Positions 54,349 to 64,000 of a DNA stretch of 64,000 nucleotides are shown here, piece by piece. The stretch is from Haematospirillum jordaniae (GTDB taxonomy: Bacteria > Pseudomonadota > Alphaproteobacteria > Rhodospirillales > Rhodospirillaceae), in the NCBI RefSeq assembly GCF_001611975.1, contig NZ_CP014525.1, positions 62,001 through 126,000 on the forward strand, read 5' to 3'. The translations under genes were made by a program, and so were the position numbers. Below the pieces are notes generated by a model. The model had not been told where the DNA came from and ran no database searches. It worked only from the letters and a program-made list of their open reading frames with translations. The first letter of the stretch is position 1. The number at the start of each line of letters is the position of its first letter.

Positions 54349-56793
54349 TCAAGCGGGCCAGGACATCACCCCATCCGGTACCAAACCAGCCTTGCGGGCG
54401 GCAACAAAATCCGCGAAATCCCTTGGCGGAAGGGGGCGGGCAATCCAGTACCCCTGGAAAGCATCGCAGCCCATTTCACGCAGAAGATCGACGTGCTGTG
54501 TATGCTCCACACCCTCGGCAACAACACCAAAACCAAGGTTACGAGCCAAGGTAATAATGGTGGTGACAATGGCGGCATCACGCCCACTGCCGGACAAGTC
54601 ACGAACAAATGTCTGGTCAATCTTGAGGGTATCAATCGGGAACGTCTTCAACCAGGTCAGCGATGAATAACCCGTTCCGAAATCATCCATCGACAAGGTC
54701 ACACCAAGATCCTTCAACTCCCGCAGAATACTGACTGCACGGGATACATCCCCTGTCATGACACTCTCGGTAATTTCTAGGTCAAGGCGTACCGGATCAA
54801 GCCCTGTCTCATCCAGAATCTGGCGTACACTGGCCACAAACCCCGGGTCCTGAAACTGACGCAGGGATACGTTGACCGATACACTGGGGACACCGATATC
54901 GCTGCGAAGCCAGTTGACCAGCTGCACACAGGCACGGCGCAAAACCCAGCGCCCGATCGGCACAATCAAACCGGTTTCTTCGGCAATGGGCACAAACTCT
55001 GCCGGACTCACCATACCATGAACCGGATGATGCCAACGGATCAAGGCCTCGGCACCCCTGACCTTCAAGGTACCAGCATCCACCTTGGGCTGGTAGTACA
55101 ACTCCAGCTCACCGCGCACAGAGGCCAGCCTAAGGTCATTCTCAAGGCCAGGATGGACACCTGCAGCAGCAGACATGGACGAGTCATAGACCGTATACCG
55201 GCGCACAGCGTGCTTCTTTGAAACCTGCATCGCAACATCTGTGTTGCGCAAGACATCGCCTGCAGTCAGGCCGTCATCAGGAAAAAGAGCAATTCCTATC
55301 GATAATTGACAGAACTGCTCTGTCCCGGCTAACGAAAAAGGTTCCTGCAAAGCATGCAGAATGCGTTCGGCCATTGCAACGCCAGCTTGGACTGTTTCAA
55401 CCTCGGGCATCAGAACCAGAAATTCGTCACCACCCAGACGCCCGACACTGTCTTCTGATCCAACACACTGATTGAGACGACGGGACAAAAGCCGCAGCAA
55501 CTCATCGCCCGCTGCGTGCCCCCATGCATCATTAATGGTCTTGAATCGATCAAGATCAACCAAAAGGACGCAACCCTGTTTGCCTTCCCTGCATGCTGCC
55601 TCAAGTGCAGACTCAAGACGCTCCATCAAAAGACGCCGGTTGGGCAGGCGGGTCAGCAGATCATAGTTGGCATGAAAACGAACCCAAGCCTCATCATTCT
55701 TCCGCGCTGTTACATCTGAAAGACGAATGACAAAATGGGTAGCCTGCCCATGGTCATCATGCACAGCCGAGACAACAGCCTCTGCAGGGAAGGGTTCACC
55801 ATCGCTGTCACGAATGAACAACTCGCCCGCCCAGTGCCCTGAAACACGAACCGTTTCCAAGATACGATCGAGACAATCAGGATCGTGCAGCCCCTCGGCA
55901 AGCAAACGCAGGGGCTTTGCTTCCACCACATCACCGGAAAGCCCCGTCATGCATACAAAAGCCGGGTTGGCAGCATGCAACCCTCCGCTCTCATCAAGCA
56001 GTACAATGCCTTCGCGTGTACTTTCAAAAACACGGACCAACAGGCGCAAACGTTCGTCTGCTTCCCTACAGGCGGTGATATCACGGACTATCGCCTCGTA
56101 AAACAATGGCCCCCCACGATCATCAACCACGCAACTGATCTCCTGCGACACCCAAAGGATTACATGATCCGGGCGTGATACCATCATCTCAAAATCGCGG
56201 ACATAACCCCGCTCTTGCGCCAAGGCAAACAACTCTATACCGCATGCGGGATCAACATAGGAAGGAAATGCACCGACAGGCAACGGTACAATCAGATTTC
56301 CACTATCAGGATATCCCAGAAGCGCAGCAAGATCCGGACTGACATAAAAACAGCGCCCATCAGGCGTAAGGCGATACACGCACCACGCTGAAGCTCCTGC
56401 CCCGGGACAATGAGCAGAAGGAAAGAATGCGTTTGAACAAGCAAGGCAATTATCTAGCGGCCTGACCCGCCATACATCTGCAGAAATACCTTTGCCCAAG
56501 CCAAGCGCATTACCGATCAAAGAAACATTTACCCTAGTATGGCGTCCATTCTTCGCAAGCAGGCCAACGTGGTATCCGCCCCTTTCTCCACGCTCCTTTT
56601 CGCTGTCAGACAGTTGGATCAGCGAAGACCATGCCTGGCCACACAAAGCACGCGCAGACAGACCGGACAGAGCCTCCATCGTCGCATTGACCTGCACAAC
56701 AAAGCCGTTCCAGACAACAACCAAGGCATCAGGAAAAGACTGCACGAAAGAGTCCGGAATAACGGATTGCAAAGACAGAACGTGGGCAGTCAA
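54349..56793 (-). CDS. PAS-GGDEF-EAL c-di-GMP protein
   Basis: An 814-residue cytoplasmic signalling protein. Three PAS-like modules occupy about the first 375 residues (one ends IVRDITACREADERL, another IRLSDVTARKNDEAW). The GGDEF domain has an intact GGDEF at residues 454-458. The EAL domain has EAL at 582-584 and DDFGTGYSSL, so both cyclase and phosphodiesterase motifs look active. The start is inferred to be TTG at 56793 because AGGAGG lies seven bases upstream; a GTG at 56820 has no site. There is no membrane segment. It may tune motility or biofilm, but its net activity cannot be told. Confidence 0.9.
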   Translation of the reverse strand: MTAHVLSLQSVIPDSFVQSFPDALVVVWNGFVVQVNATMEALSGLSARALCGQAWSSLIQLSDSEKERGERGGYHVGLLAKNGRHTRVNVSLIGNALGLGKGISADVWRVRPLDNCLACSNAFFPSAHCPGAGASAWCVYRLTPDGRCFYVSPDLAALLGYPDSGNLIVPLPVGAFPSYVDPACGIELFALAQERGYVRDFEMMVSRPDHVILWVSQEISCVVDDRGGPLFYEAIVRDITACREADERLRLLVRVFESTREGIVLLDESGGLHAANPAFVCMTGLSGDVVEAKPLRLLAEGLHDPDCLDRILETVRVSGHWAGELFIRDSDGEPFPAEAVVSAVHDDHGQATHFVIRLSDVTARKNDEAWVRFHANYDLLTRLPNRRLLMERLESALEAACREGKQGCVLLVDLDRFKTINDAWGHAAGDELLRLLSRRLNQCVGSEDSVGRLGGDEFLVLMPEVETVQAGVAMAERILHALQEPFSLAGTEQFCQLSIGIALFPDDGLTAGDVLRNTDVAMQVSKKHAVRRYTVYDSSMSAAAGVHPGLENDLRLASVRGELELYYQPKVDAGTLKVRGAEALIRWHHPVHGMVSPAEFVPIAEETGLIVPIGRWVLRRACVQLVNWLRSDIGVPSVSVNVSLRQFQDPGFVASVRQILDETGLDPVRLDLEITESVMTGDVSRAVSILRELKDLGVTLSMDDFGTGYSSLTWLKTFPIDTLKIDQTFVRDLSGSGRDAAIVTTIITLARNLGFGVVAEGVEHTQHVDLLREMGCDAFQGYWIARPLPPRDFADFVAARKAGLVPDGVMSWPA

Positions 56794-56934
56794 GCAAGGC
56801 CCTCCTGACTGAACGTTCACATGTTATCATGTTTATCTGGGCACAAGGTAGATACACAATATAAAAACGAGGAAAATAGGGGAACAATCTCATACATCAA
56901 GCCCGGCACAATACAAAGAGGAGCCCGGACCGGA

Positions 56935-57135
56935 TCAGTCTCCCTGCCCCACTGCGAGAAGGACCGTACCAACCATCAGAAGAGCAGCAAGACCAAGACC
57001 AATATGCTGGGCCACGCGCGACACATCCTGGAACCCCACAGCAGAGACAGCCAAAATACCAATAAATGCAAGAAGGCCAACCAAGCCCACCAAGACCACA
57101 CCAAGCGTTTTTCCGGCAACAGAATCATGGGCCAT
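56935..57135 (-). CDS. Small two-segment membrane protein (66 aa)
   Basis: A 66-residue protein with two hydrophobic segments (GVVLVGLVGLLAFIGILAVSA and IGLGLAALLMVGTVLLAVG). GGGAG lies six bases before the ATG at 57135; earlier in-frame codons are poorer. No family is recognised. A 13-base perfect palindrome (57180-57192) lies 45 bases upstream. Confidence 0.6.
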   Translation of the reverse strand: MAHDSVAGKTLGVVLVGLVGLLAFIGILAVSAVGFQDVSRVAQHIGLGLAALLMVGTVLLAVGQGD

Positions 57136-57179
57136 GACACTCTCCCTTACATCCATGACATCGTCAGGATAATACACCC

Positions 57180-57192
57180 TTGATTTCATCAA
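57180..57192. promoter_or_regulatory. Palindrome resembling an FNR half-site pair
   Basis: TTGATTTCATCAA has the two FNR half-sites TTGAT and ATCAA but three spacer bases instead of four. It sits 45 bases before the small membrane protein. It may be an unrelated operator. Confidence 0.25.
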
Positions 57193-57257
57193 AAAACAGA
57201 AAAGACAAGAGGATATAGAAAAATTAGGCTCGTAGAAGCATGTAGTCCCGGCATCTG

Positions 57258-57590
57258 TTACACGGCAGCCGATATGCGCCTGAAGCATCCAAGGATTTCC
57301 GAAAGATTGCAACTCTGTCGGACACGCCGACTTTCATCAAAAAGTGTATAGACAACATGGCCAGACACGGCACGCTTTGTCAGCACACAAGCAGGACGTT
57401 CACCGGCATAACGACACACGGCAAACCACGCCTGCCCACCATCACTCCCGATGGCATAATCACGCCAGCCTCCCCGTGAAACACAGTCTGCATAAACCCC
57501 GAGTAGGGCGCTCATCTCGTCCCGACTGAAGAACACAGCCAGACCATGACGGCAAGCGCGATAGCCAGCCAAGGGAACCACTTGGGTCAT
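57258..57590 (-). CDS. DUF2794 family protein
   Basis: A 110-residue protein. VFFSRDEMSALLGVYADCVSRGGWRDYAIG and the following AWFAVCRYAGERPACVLTKR fit DUF2794, a family almost limited to alphaproteobacteria with no known function; here the visible cores are FSRDEMSALLGVYADCV and WRDYAIG. AGGAGG lies four bases before the ATG at 57590. It has four cysteines, more than usual. Confidence 0.8.
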   Translation of the reverse strand: MTQVVPLAGYRACRHGLAVFFSRDEMSALLGVYADCVSRGGWRDYAIGSDGGQAWFAVCRYAGERPACVLTKRAVSGHVVYTLFDESRRVRQSCNLSEILGCFRRISAAV

Positions 57591-57695
57591 AGCGCCTCCT
57601 GTATAGGCAGGACACTGTGCGCCGCCCCGAGCGGGGCTGCAACCGGTCGGTCTATTGTCAAGAATCCGGTCCACCGGGTCAACTCTACACAGGAA

Positions 57696-58037
57696 CTACC
57701 ATGTTCTCTGCAAACCACCGGGAACATTTCCAACCAGATGGTCATGAGGGTTGGGACTCTGCGTGTGGTAACAATCCACCGTACCAATGGAACGATAGCA
57801 ATACAAATCTGGATTCTCCGGCCTGTTCTCATAGACAGGCTGGCACCAGTGCCCCCCCCGTGCAGCACGGGCCGACGAACAATCCTGACCAGACATCCAA
57901 CCGCTGAGGCGATCCAGAGGGGTACGATCTGTCCCGATGTACCCGAGTCCTACATAGCCGGGCTTCGGCAAAATCTCACATCCCGAGGACATGAGGACAG
58001 CCATAACAACCAGACAGCGTGGAATCAGGGCATTCAT
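57696..58037 (-). CDS. Hypothetical lipoprotein (113 aa)
   Basis: A 113-residue protein with a lipoprotein signal (MNALIPRCLVVMAVLMSSGC, lipobox MSSGC). The C-terminal half has CYRSIGTVDCYHTQ, a cysteine-containing motif that looks like a small conserved domain. No function is known. The start at 58037 is chosen to fit the signal peptide. Confidence 0.7.
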   Translation of the reverse strand: MNALIPRCLVVMAVLMSSGCEILPKPGYVGLGYIGTDRTPLDRLSGWMSGQDCSSARAARGGHWCQPVYENRPENPDLYCYRSIGTVDCYHTQSPNPHDHLVGNVPGGLQRTW

Positions 58038-58258
58038 CCTGGCTACACCTTCCCAAGAGGCCAATTCCGGGACGCTAGGAATCCGCTAAGGCGGGCACCA
58101 TCACGGATTGTCACTACGTGCACCATGGTCAGGTCACGGTGGTTAAAAAACGCTGAAAAACGCATGAAATATGCCGAAAGAGGCGATCCGCTCGTTGCCT
58201 ACAGAGCCACCTCGCACTATGTTCGGGGCTCCAAGGTTTCTTGCAAGGACTGATACCC

Positions 58259-58954
58259 GTGGCTGATACACCACTTGACCCACAACAGGCTGCCCTGTTC
58301 CGCGAGGTGGACGACGACCTTCGTCACGAGCAACTGAACCGGCTGTGGAAGGCCTATGGCCCCACAGTTGTTGCCGCGGCTGTGGCACTGGTGCTTGCTG
58401 TTGCCGGCTGGCAGGGGTGGATAGCCTGGCAAACGTCTTCCCGGGTAAAGGAAGCAACAGCATTTGAAGCTGCCCTGTCACAGGGCGTTGACACAAATCA
58501 TGAAGCAACGGCACAGGCGTTGAGAGATTTTGCTTCAGGCGCATCAAAGGGAAATCGTGATCTTGCGGTCATGAAAGCCGCCGCCCTACTGGCGCAGGCA
58601 GGCAAAGTGACCGAGGCCACAGCCCTGTGGAAGGAATTGCGTGACACGAGCAATGCCGACCCAATCTTCCGTGATCTTGCCCGCCTTCTTATTGTACAGC
58701 ACGGACTGGATCAACCCGGGGCCGACCTGTCCGCCTTGGACGCAGAGCTCGCACCACTTCTTGGTCCGTCAACCCGCTTTCGTTATCTGGCTGGCGAACT
58801 GCGCGGGCTGATTGCCTTGCAGCAAAACCGCCGCGATGATGCGGTCACACTCTTTACAGACTTGGCTGCTGACCGCAGTACACCTTACGGGATTCGGGCC
58901 CGCCTGCGCGAGGTTCTGATGTCTTTGGGAGCCACAGTCCCTGACGCCCCCTGA
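58259..58954 (+). CDS. YfgM-like TPR membrane protein
   Basis: A 231-residue protein with a short cytoplasmic N-terminus, a membrane segment (TVVAAAVALVLAVAGWQGW, residues about 33-55) and a periplasmic helical region with TPR-like repeats. The family (TPR_21, YfgM) assists protein secretion with SecYEG and sits upstream of bamB and der in many bacteria, as it does here. The start is a GTG at 58259 with AAGGA nine bases upstream. Confidence 0.85.
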   Translation: MADTPLDPQQAALFREVDDDLRHEQLNRLWKAYGPTVVAAAVALVLAVAGWQGWIAWQTSSRVKEATAFEAALSQGVDTNHEATAQALRDFASGASKGNRDLAVMKAAALLAQAGKVTEATALWKELRDTSNADPIFRDLARLLIVQHGLDQPGADLSALDAELAPLLGPSTRFRYLAGELRGLIALQQNRRDDAVTLFTDLAADRSTPYGIRARLREVLMSLGATVPDAP

Positions 58955-59012
58955 CGCATGCACCCTATATTGCTGTCCTGAGTTATTGAGCCCCCCGGGA
59001 GACCTTATCTTC

Positions 59013-60362
59013 ATGGCCCGAAACCGCAACGCCCGCACCGTTATTGTTCGTGTACTCTGCATCATGACCCTCTCTGCCGGCTTATCTGCCTGCTCGGGTG
59101 ACAGCTGGTTCGGGGATGATGTGAAACCACCTGTGCCTGGAACCCGCATTTCTGTCCTAGAGCATGAACGTTCTCTAAAACATGACCCGGACCTGGCTAC
59201 ATCCATTCGGCTGCCCGCCCCGGAAGACAATGCACAATGGCCGCAGCAGGGCGGGTACAGCCACCACGCCATGCAGCACATGAAAGTATCAGCATCACCA
59301 AAGGTTGCTTGGATTCGCTCCATAGGCAGTGGTTCAGGCCGACGGGACCGCCTGATGGGAGAACCCGTCGTTGCGAACGATACCGTTTATACCATTGATA
59401 CCTCGGGTGTAGTGACAGCGCTCAACGCCCAAAGCGGCAAAACCTTGTGGGACAAGGCATTGACCCCTGATCACGAGGATGACGGCTACCTGATGGGTGG
59501 CGGCGTAGCCTTCAACAATGGGCGGCTGTTTGTCACGACCGGATTTGCTGACGTTATTGCATTGAGGGCAGACAACGGTGAAGAAATCTGGCGGCGGTCC
59601 GTCCCGGCCCCGATGCGGGCTGGTCCAACGGTCAGCGACGGTCGTGTCTTTGTCACAACGCTGGACAATAAGGCTATTGCTCTTTCCGAAGAGAACGGAT
59701 CCATTGTGTGGACATACTCGGGGGTTGAGGAGAATACATCGGTTCTGGGGGCTGCTGCTCCGGCGGTCGTGGGCGGCGTCGGAATTTTCCCCTTCACCAG
59801 CGGCGAAGTTGTGGCCTTGCGTACGGATACGGGAGCAGCCCTATGGGCAGACAGCGTAGTGGCGACACGGCGCACCGATGCAACTGGCACGCTGGCAGCC
59901 ATCGCAGCTCGTCCGGTGATTGATCGAACCCGCATTTTTGTTCTGGGTCATTCCGGGCTTCTGACCGGAATAGACATGCGAACAGGGGAACGCGCATGGG
60001 AACTGTCGATGGCGGGCCTGCATCAGCCTTGGCTTGCAGGAGACTGGCTGTTTGCTGTCACCTTGGATGCTGAAGTGGTCGCGATTGATGCAAGAAATGG
60101 AAAGATCGCATGGATCACCTCCCTTGACCTGTGGGAAGACCCTGAAGACAAAAAGGGGCGGATCACATGGGCTGGCCCCGTACTGGCCTCTGACCGTCTT
60201 GTCCTTGCAGGATCACATGGCAAGGCAGTCAGCATAAATCCCTATGACGGGTCCGTCATAGGCCATCTGGATATGCCTGCCGGTATATCCCTGTCTCCTG
60301 CTGTCGCACATGAAGCACTTTACTTCCTGACCGATGCCGGGGATGTCGTCTGCGTTCGCTGA
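59013..60362 (+). CDS. bamB: Outer-membrane assembly lipoprotein BamB
   Basis: A 449-residue lipoprotein. The signal ends in the lipobox LSAC (Cys27). The rest is PQQ-like beta-propeller repeat sequence, with blades such as [22 protein letters not shown] and [17 protein letters not shown]. BamB scaffolds BamA in insertion of outer-membrane proteins. It lies between yfgM-like and der genes, the usual context. The start at 59013 is the ATG that fits the signal peptide. Confidence 0.92.
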   Translation: MARNRNARTVIVRVLCIMTLSAGLSACSGDSWFGDDVKPPVPGTRISVLEHERSLKHDPDLATSIRLPAPEDNAQWPQQGGYSHHAMQHMKVSASPKVAWIRSIGSGSGRRDRLMGEPVVANDTVYTIDTSGVVTALNAQSGKTLWDKALTPDHEDDGYLMGGGVAFNNGRLFVTTGFADVIALRADNGEEIWRRSVPAPMRAGPTVSDGRVFVTTLDNKAIALSEENGSIVWTYSGVEENTSVLGAAAPAVVGGVGIFPFTSGEVVALRTDTGAALWADSVVATRRTDATGTLAAIAARPVIDRTRIFVLGHSGLLTGIDMRTGERAWELSMAGLHQPWLAGDWLFAVTLDAEVVAIDARNGKIAWITSLDLWEDPEDKKGRITWAGPVLASDRLVLAGSHGKAVSINPYDGSVIGHLDMPAGISLSPAVAHEALYFLTDAGDVVCVR

Positions 60363-60388
60363 ATTTTCTGGAAAGTACGAATTTTATC

Positions 60389-61891
60389 ATGACTTTTACG
60401 GTTGCCATTGTTGGCCGCCCCAATGTCGGCAAGTCCACGCTGTTCAACCGTCTGGTCGGCAGACGGTTGGCTATTGTTCATGACATGCCGGGCGTAACCC
60501 GTGACCGCAAGGTCCATAAAGCCAGCCTTGCTGGTATGGACTTTATGGTTATCGATACAGCAGGCTTGGAAGACAGCACGGACGAGAGCCTGGAAGGGCG
60601 GATGCGGGCGCAAACAGAAGCCGCTCTTGATGAGGCTGATATCGCGCTGTTCCTGATTGACAGCCGGGCCGGGGTAACCCCCTTGGATGCCCACTTTGCT
60701 GCCCTTTTACGCAAACATCCCACCCCTGTTATCTTGTGTGCCAACAAATGCGAGGGCAAGGCCGGCGCACCGGGGCTTTACGAGTCCTGGAGTCTGGGCC
60801 TTGGCGAACCTGTTGCTGTGTCAGCTGAACATGGCGAAGGTATGCTGGAGCTGTTCCAGGCTCTCCTGCCGTTTGCCCGCGAAGCCGGAGCAGAACCACC
60901 AGAGGATGGTGAAGGCCCGTTGGCATCCATCGTCAGAGAAACCGATGACACGACAGACGGTGACAACACAGGTGATGAGGCCAGCGATGACGATGATAAC
61001 TCATGCGCTCCCGCCGTTTCGGATGCTGACGCCGAAGAAGAAGAACTGGAGCCATATGAAGAACCTGGCCGGCCGGATCGCCCCTTGCAGATGGCCATCG
61101 TCGGACGCCCGAATGCCGGCAAGTCAACCTTGATCAACCAGCTGCTGGGACAGGAACGTATGCTGACTGGCCCCGAGGCTGGTATAACGCGTGATTCTGT
61201 CGAAATAGACTGGGAATGGCAAGGACGGCGCATCCGTCTTGTCGATACAGCAGGCATACGTCGGCGCGCCCGCATCGATGACAGCCTAGAAAAGTTGTCC
61301 GTTGCAGAAACCCTCAACGCCATTCGTATGGCAGAGGTTGTGGTGTTGATGCTTGATGCCAACGCCATACTGGAAAAACAGGACCTGACGATTGCCAGGA
61401 TGGTCATTGATGAGGGGCGAGCTCTGGTCATCGCGGTCAACAAATGGGATGCCGTAGATAACCGTCAAGAAGCCCTGCAACAGCTTGATGATCGCCTGCA
61501 AAAGTCCTTACCGCAGGTTCGGGGTATTCCGACCCTGACAATTTCCGCCTTAAGGGGTCGCGGGATGGATCAATTGATGAAAACGGCATTTGCTATTCAT
61601 CGGGTCTGGAACACACGTGTCACTACATCGAAGCTGAATCGCTGGCTGGCGGAGATGACCGAACGCCACCCGACACCCCTGTCCAAACAGGGGCGACGGA
61701 TTCGCCTGCGCTTTATGACCCAAGCCAAAACACGCCCCCCAACCTACGCCATTTTTGCATCCAAGCCTGATGAACTGCCGGATAGCTATATGCGCTATCT
61801 GGTCAACGGTCTGAGGGAGACATTCGCGATAGAGGGTGTACCGATCAGAATTTTCCTGCGCAAACGGGATAACCCGTTTGACAAAAAGTAA
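60389..61891 (+). CDS. der: Ribosome-assembly GTPase Der (EngA)
   Basis: A 500-residue GTPase with two G domains and a C-terminal KH-like domain. The first has GRPNVGKS at residues 8-15, DTAGL and NKCE. The second has GRPNAGKS at 239-246, DTAGI and NKWD. It acts in maturation of the 50S subunit. Between the G domains is an acidic, low-complexity linker (about residues 172-232; [19 protein letters not shown]), longer than in Escherichia coli. It ends at a good terminator. Confidence 0.96.
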   Translation: MTFTVAIVGRPNVGKSTLFNRLVGRRLAIVHDMPGVTRDRKVHKASLAGMDFMVIDTAGLEDSTDESLEGRMRAQTEAALDEADIALFLIDSRAGVTPLDAHFAALLRKHPTPVILCANKCEGKAGAPGLYESWSLGLGEPVAVSAEHGEGMLELFQALLPFAREAGAEPPEDGEGPLASIVRETDDTTDGDNTGDEASDDDDNSCAPAVSDADAEEEELEPYEEPGRPDRPLQMAIVGRPNAGKSTLINQLLGQERMLTGPEAGITRDSVEIDWEWQGRRIRLVDTAGIRRRARIDDSLEKLSVAETLNAIRMAEVVVLMLDANAILEKQDLTIARMVIDEGRALVIAVNKWDAVDNRQEALQQLDDRLQKSLPQVRGIPTLTISALRGRGMDQLMKTAFAIHRVWNTRVTTSKLNRWLAEMTERHPTPLSKQGRRIRLRFMTQAKTRPPTYAIFASKPDELPDSYMRYLVNGLRETFAIEGVPIRIFLRKRDNPFDKK

Positions 61892-61919
61892 GGTGTGAAC
61901 ATTGCTGGGCACCAGAACG

Positions 61920-61953
61920 GCCAGGTCATTCAATTGATCTGGCTGTTTTTTTT
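61920..61953 (+). terminator. Rho-independent terminator after der
   Basis: GCCAGGTCA at 61920-61928 pairs with TGATCTGGC at 61935-61943 with one wobble, followed by TG and eight Ts. Confidence 0.9.
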
Positions 61954-62011
61954 GTGTCCCCATAGCACCCTAATTCAGATGCCTACGTATACAATCATAA
62001 ACTTTAATCAC

Positions 62012-62042
62012 GAATGATAATCTACTTACCGGATTATCATTC
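62012..62042. promoter_or_regulatory. 11-bp inverted repeat upstream of the GlpT-like gene
   Basis: GAATGATAATC at 62012-62022 and GATTATCATTC at 62032-62042 are exact inverted copies with a nine-base spacer (TACTTACCG). No T-run follows, so an operator is likely. The halves share GATAAT with the Fur-like site at 6864 but the spacing differs. Confidence 0.55.
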
Positions 62043-62151
62043 CGTGTAATAAAGATGTATTTGCAAACATAAAACTACAAAAAATTGTGCATCTTTCTGC
62101 AATTTCATCGCCTTAAGCAAGGCATATACCACGGAATAAGGATTGGCCCCC

Positions 62152-63601
62152 ATGTCGCTGAATGCGCCGGCCCCGGCACCGCACGCCGCCCCCTTACCTG
62201 ACCGTGACGTTGCTTCCCTCTACACGCGGCTGCGATGGCAAATCTTCTCTGGCATCTTCATCGGATACGCTGGGTATTATCTGGTACGCAAGAACTTCTG
62301 CCTAGCCATGCCGTATCTGATAGAGCAAGGGTATTCCCACGGCGAATTAGGAATAGCTGCTTCAGGTCTATCTGTTGCCTATGGACTATCTAAGTTCTTG
62401 ATGGGTGCTGTTTCCGATCATTCTAATCCCCGCCTATTCATGCCACTTGGGCTTTTTCTGTCCGCTACTATCGTCTTCATACTGGGATATGCGTCTTGGG
62501 CAACATCAAGCATTGCCATGATGTGTATTCTTTTGTTTGCCAATGGATGGGCGCAAGGCATGGGATGGGCACCGTGTGGTCGCACCATTGTGCACTGGTG
62601 GCCACAGTCAAAGCGTGGGCTGATCGTGTCTGTCTGGAATGCAGCACACACAATATCGGCGGTGGCCTTCTGGGGCTTCTATTCCTGACAGGTATGGGCT
62701 GGTTCAATGACTGGCATGCCGGTTTCTATGTACCGGCCGGGTTTGCGTTCGTTATTGCTGTCTTCACAACCCTGACCCTGCGCGATACACCACAGTCCTG
62801 TGGATTGCCATCCGTAGAAGATTATAGCAATGGTCGTCAAACACCTCACCGGCCAGAACAAAAAATGTCTTTTCGTATGGTTATTGGACAGCACTTCATC
62901 CCCAATACCATGCTGTGGTGGCTTGCAGGTGCAAGCGTTTTTGTACACCTGATCCGGTTCGGAGTTCTGGATTGGGCGCCGACGTATCTGAAAGAAACAA
63001 GAGACTTTGATGTTGAAGTCTCTTCATGGGTTTACTTCCTATACGAGTGGGCTGGTATTCCCGGCACCTTGCTCTGTGGCTGGATATCAGATCGGCTGTT
63101 CTCGGCACAACGAGCACCAGCCGGCATCCTGTTCATGGCCCTGATTCTCTGCGCACTTCTTGTGCAGTGGCTCGGTACAGGCCAGAATCCCTACATTGAA
63201 ATGACGGCGTTTCTGGCTATCGGCTTCCTGATTTGATTTATGGCCCTGTCATGCTAATAGGATTACACGCCATGGAACTGGTGCCCAAGAAAGCTGTCGG
63301 AGCGGCAGCAGGTTTTACAGGTCTCTTTGGCTATTTGTGCGGATCTGTCGCAGCCAATGCCATGATGGGGTACACGATCGACATATTTGGCTGGAACGGA
63401 GGTTTCGCACTTTTGACCGGGGCTTGTGTTATGGCCATAGCCTGCTTACTCAGAACACAGATGCCACACCGATCTTATGCCAGTACCCCAACGGAACATC
63501 AGGATACGCCGACTAGCACTTGTGCCTGCCCACAACTACAGCCAGCCTTTGCGCTTGAAGTACAGGAAGGGCACAACCGCCGACATGAGCATCAGGAATA
63601 A
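62152..63601 (+). pseudogene. GlpT/UhpC-type organophosphate MFS transporter, broken by two frameshifts
   Basis: The three reading frames together encode a major facilitator of the glycerol-3-phosphate/hexose-phosphate group. Frame one (62152) reads from [10 protein letters not shown] through VSVWNAAH. An extra AC within the ACACAC run near 62646-62651 shifts it; frame two resumes [21 protein letters not shown] through FLAIGFLI. A tandem copy of GATTT at 63230-63239 adds five bases, and frame three resumes [26 protein letters not shown]. The two insertions do not compensate each other. The start has AAGGA upstream. Such transporters exchange sugar phosphates for phosphate. The final 35 residues run into the end of corA on the other strand, so the original C-terminus is uncertain. 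Confidence 0.88.
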
Positions 63602-64000
63602 TGCCCACGGGTACCCCAGTGCCCACTTCAGCTCGGGCATCAGCTCGAAATTCATGCCATAGATACTGGCAATCATGGTCGGAGGCAGGAAAACAACAGA
63701 GACAACGGAGAAGATTTTGATAATCGAGTTCTGCTCGATATTCACCATGCCAAGGGTTGCATCCAGCAGGAAGCTGATCTTGCCAGCCAGAAAGGTGGCA
63801 TGATCCAGAAGGCTTTGCACATCGCGCCACATAATCTTGACTTGGGCCCTGGCTTCCTGCCCCTGACTGGGCAATCCCTGATCCAGAAACGCCAGAAGTC
63901 GGCCAATCGACATCAAACTTTCACGCGCACGGGATGCAACGTCACCAGTTTGGCCGATATCGCGCAAAATATCCTGAAAGTCACGGCTTTCAGCCTGGTT
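63536..64000 (-). CDS. corA: CorA-family magnesium transporter, C-terminal part
   Basis: 154 residues of a CorA channel; the N-terminal part is beyond the right edge. A long helix precedes the first membrane segment ([18 protein letters not shown]), which is followed by the signature YGMNF. The second segment and the basic C-terminus (YFKRKGWL) are typical. CorA channels carry Mg2+ and sometimes Co2+ or Ni2+. The gene overlaps the tail of the GlpT-like pseudogene on the opposite strand. Confidence 0.95.
   Translation of the reverse strand, partial: NQAESRDFQDILRDIGQTGDVASRARESLMSIGRLLAFLDQGLPSQGQEARAQVKIMWRDVQSLLDHATFLAGKISFLLDATLGMVNIEQNSIIKIFSVVSVVFLPPTMIASIYGMNFELMPELKWALGYPWALFLMLMSAVVPFLYFKRKGWL

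Noticed and set aside
57180..57192. True FNR site before the small membrane protein
   Set aside because: The spacer is three bases instead of four, so it is listed only as a low-confidence palindrome.
63230..63239. GATTT repeat as a phase-variation tract
   Set aside because: Only two copies, and a second independent frameshift upstream means the gene would stay broken whichever way it slips.

Overview
The window looks like chromosome of a free-living, motile, facultatively anaerobic alphaproteobacterium of the Rhodospirillales type. Supporting signs are the order lptF-lptD-surA-pdxA-rsmA, an alphaproteobacterial CheZ, a DUF2794 protein, heme A synthase (ctaA), a bacterial-type Fpr and the Gram-negative envelope genes. 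The species assignment is an inference. No insertion sequence, prophage, CRISPR array, tRNA or rRNA was seen.

Layout. 1-7.6 kb: the start of a large secreted beta-repeat protein (runs off the left edge), a lipoprotein hydrolase, methionine gamma-lyase, a chemoreceptor, a DUF2325 protein behind a Fur-like palindrome, and a small conserved protein. 7.6-19.3 kb, mostly minus strand: ferredoxin-NADP reductase, an L-serine transporter/dehydratase operon with an FNR-like box upstream, TldD, a PAS/GAF sensor kinase next to ctaA, a cytidylate-kinase-like protein and CheZ. 19.7-21.4 kb: an LrgA/LrgB pair and a lipocalin. 21.5-36.2 kb, all minus strand: a block centred on pyruvate. It holds an FAD-linked 2-hydroxyacid dehydrogenase, two tandem orphan ABC-type binding proteins, a LytS/LytTR two-component system, a CstA-family transporter, pyruvate formate-lyase and its activase, acetate kinase and phosphate acetyltransferase. 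36.4-44.3 kb: DUF2061, Sua5, CysQ, an AEC transporter, PepA, an acyl-CoA dehydrogenase and a histidine-rich membrane protein. 44.4-51 kb: the outer-membrane biogenesis operon lptF-lptD-surA-pdxA-rsmA, without lptG. 51-64 kb: gmk, yicC, a phosphopantetheinyl transferase, an SDR, a GGDEF-EAL protein, small proteins, a YfgM-like protein, bamB, der, a decayed GlpT/UhpC-type transporter and the C-terminal part of corA.

How it fits together. The 21.5-36.2 kb block would import or sense pyruvate, split it to acetyl-CoA and formate, and make ATP and acetate through Pta-AckA. LytS/LytTR systems of the BtsSR or LytST kind control pyruvate transporters of the CstA and LrgAB families in other bacteria, and both families occur here. 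The serine dehydratase operon and the FAD-linked dehydrogenase could also feed pyruvate.

Two genes are broken in this sequence. The CstA-family gene has a single extra base after codon 54. The GlpT-like gene has a 2-bp and a 5-bp insertion. Start codons were chosen from ribosome binding sites and family lengths; several are GTG and one is TTG.
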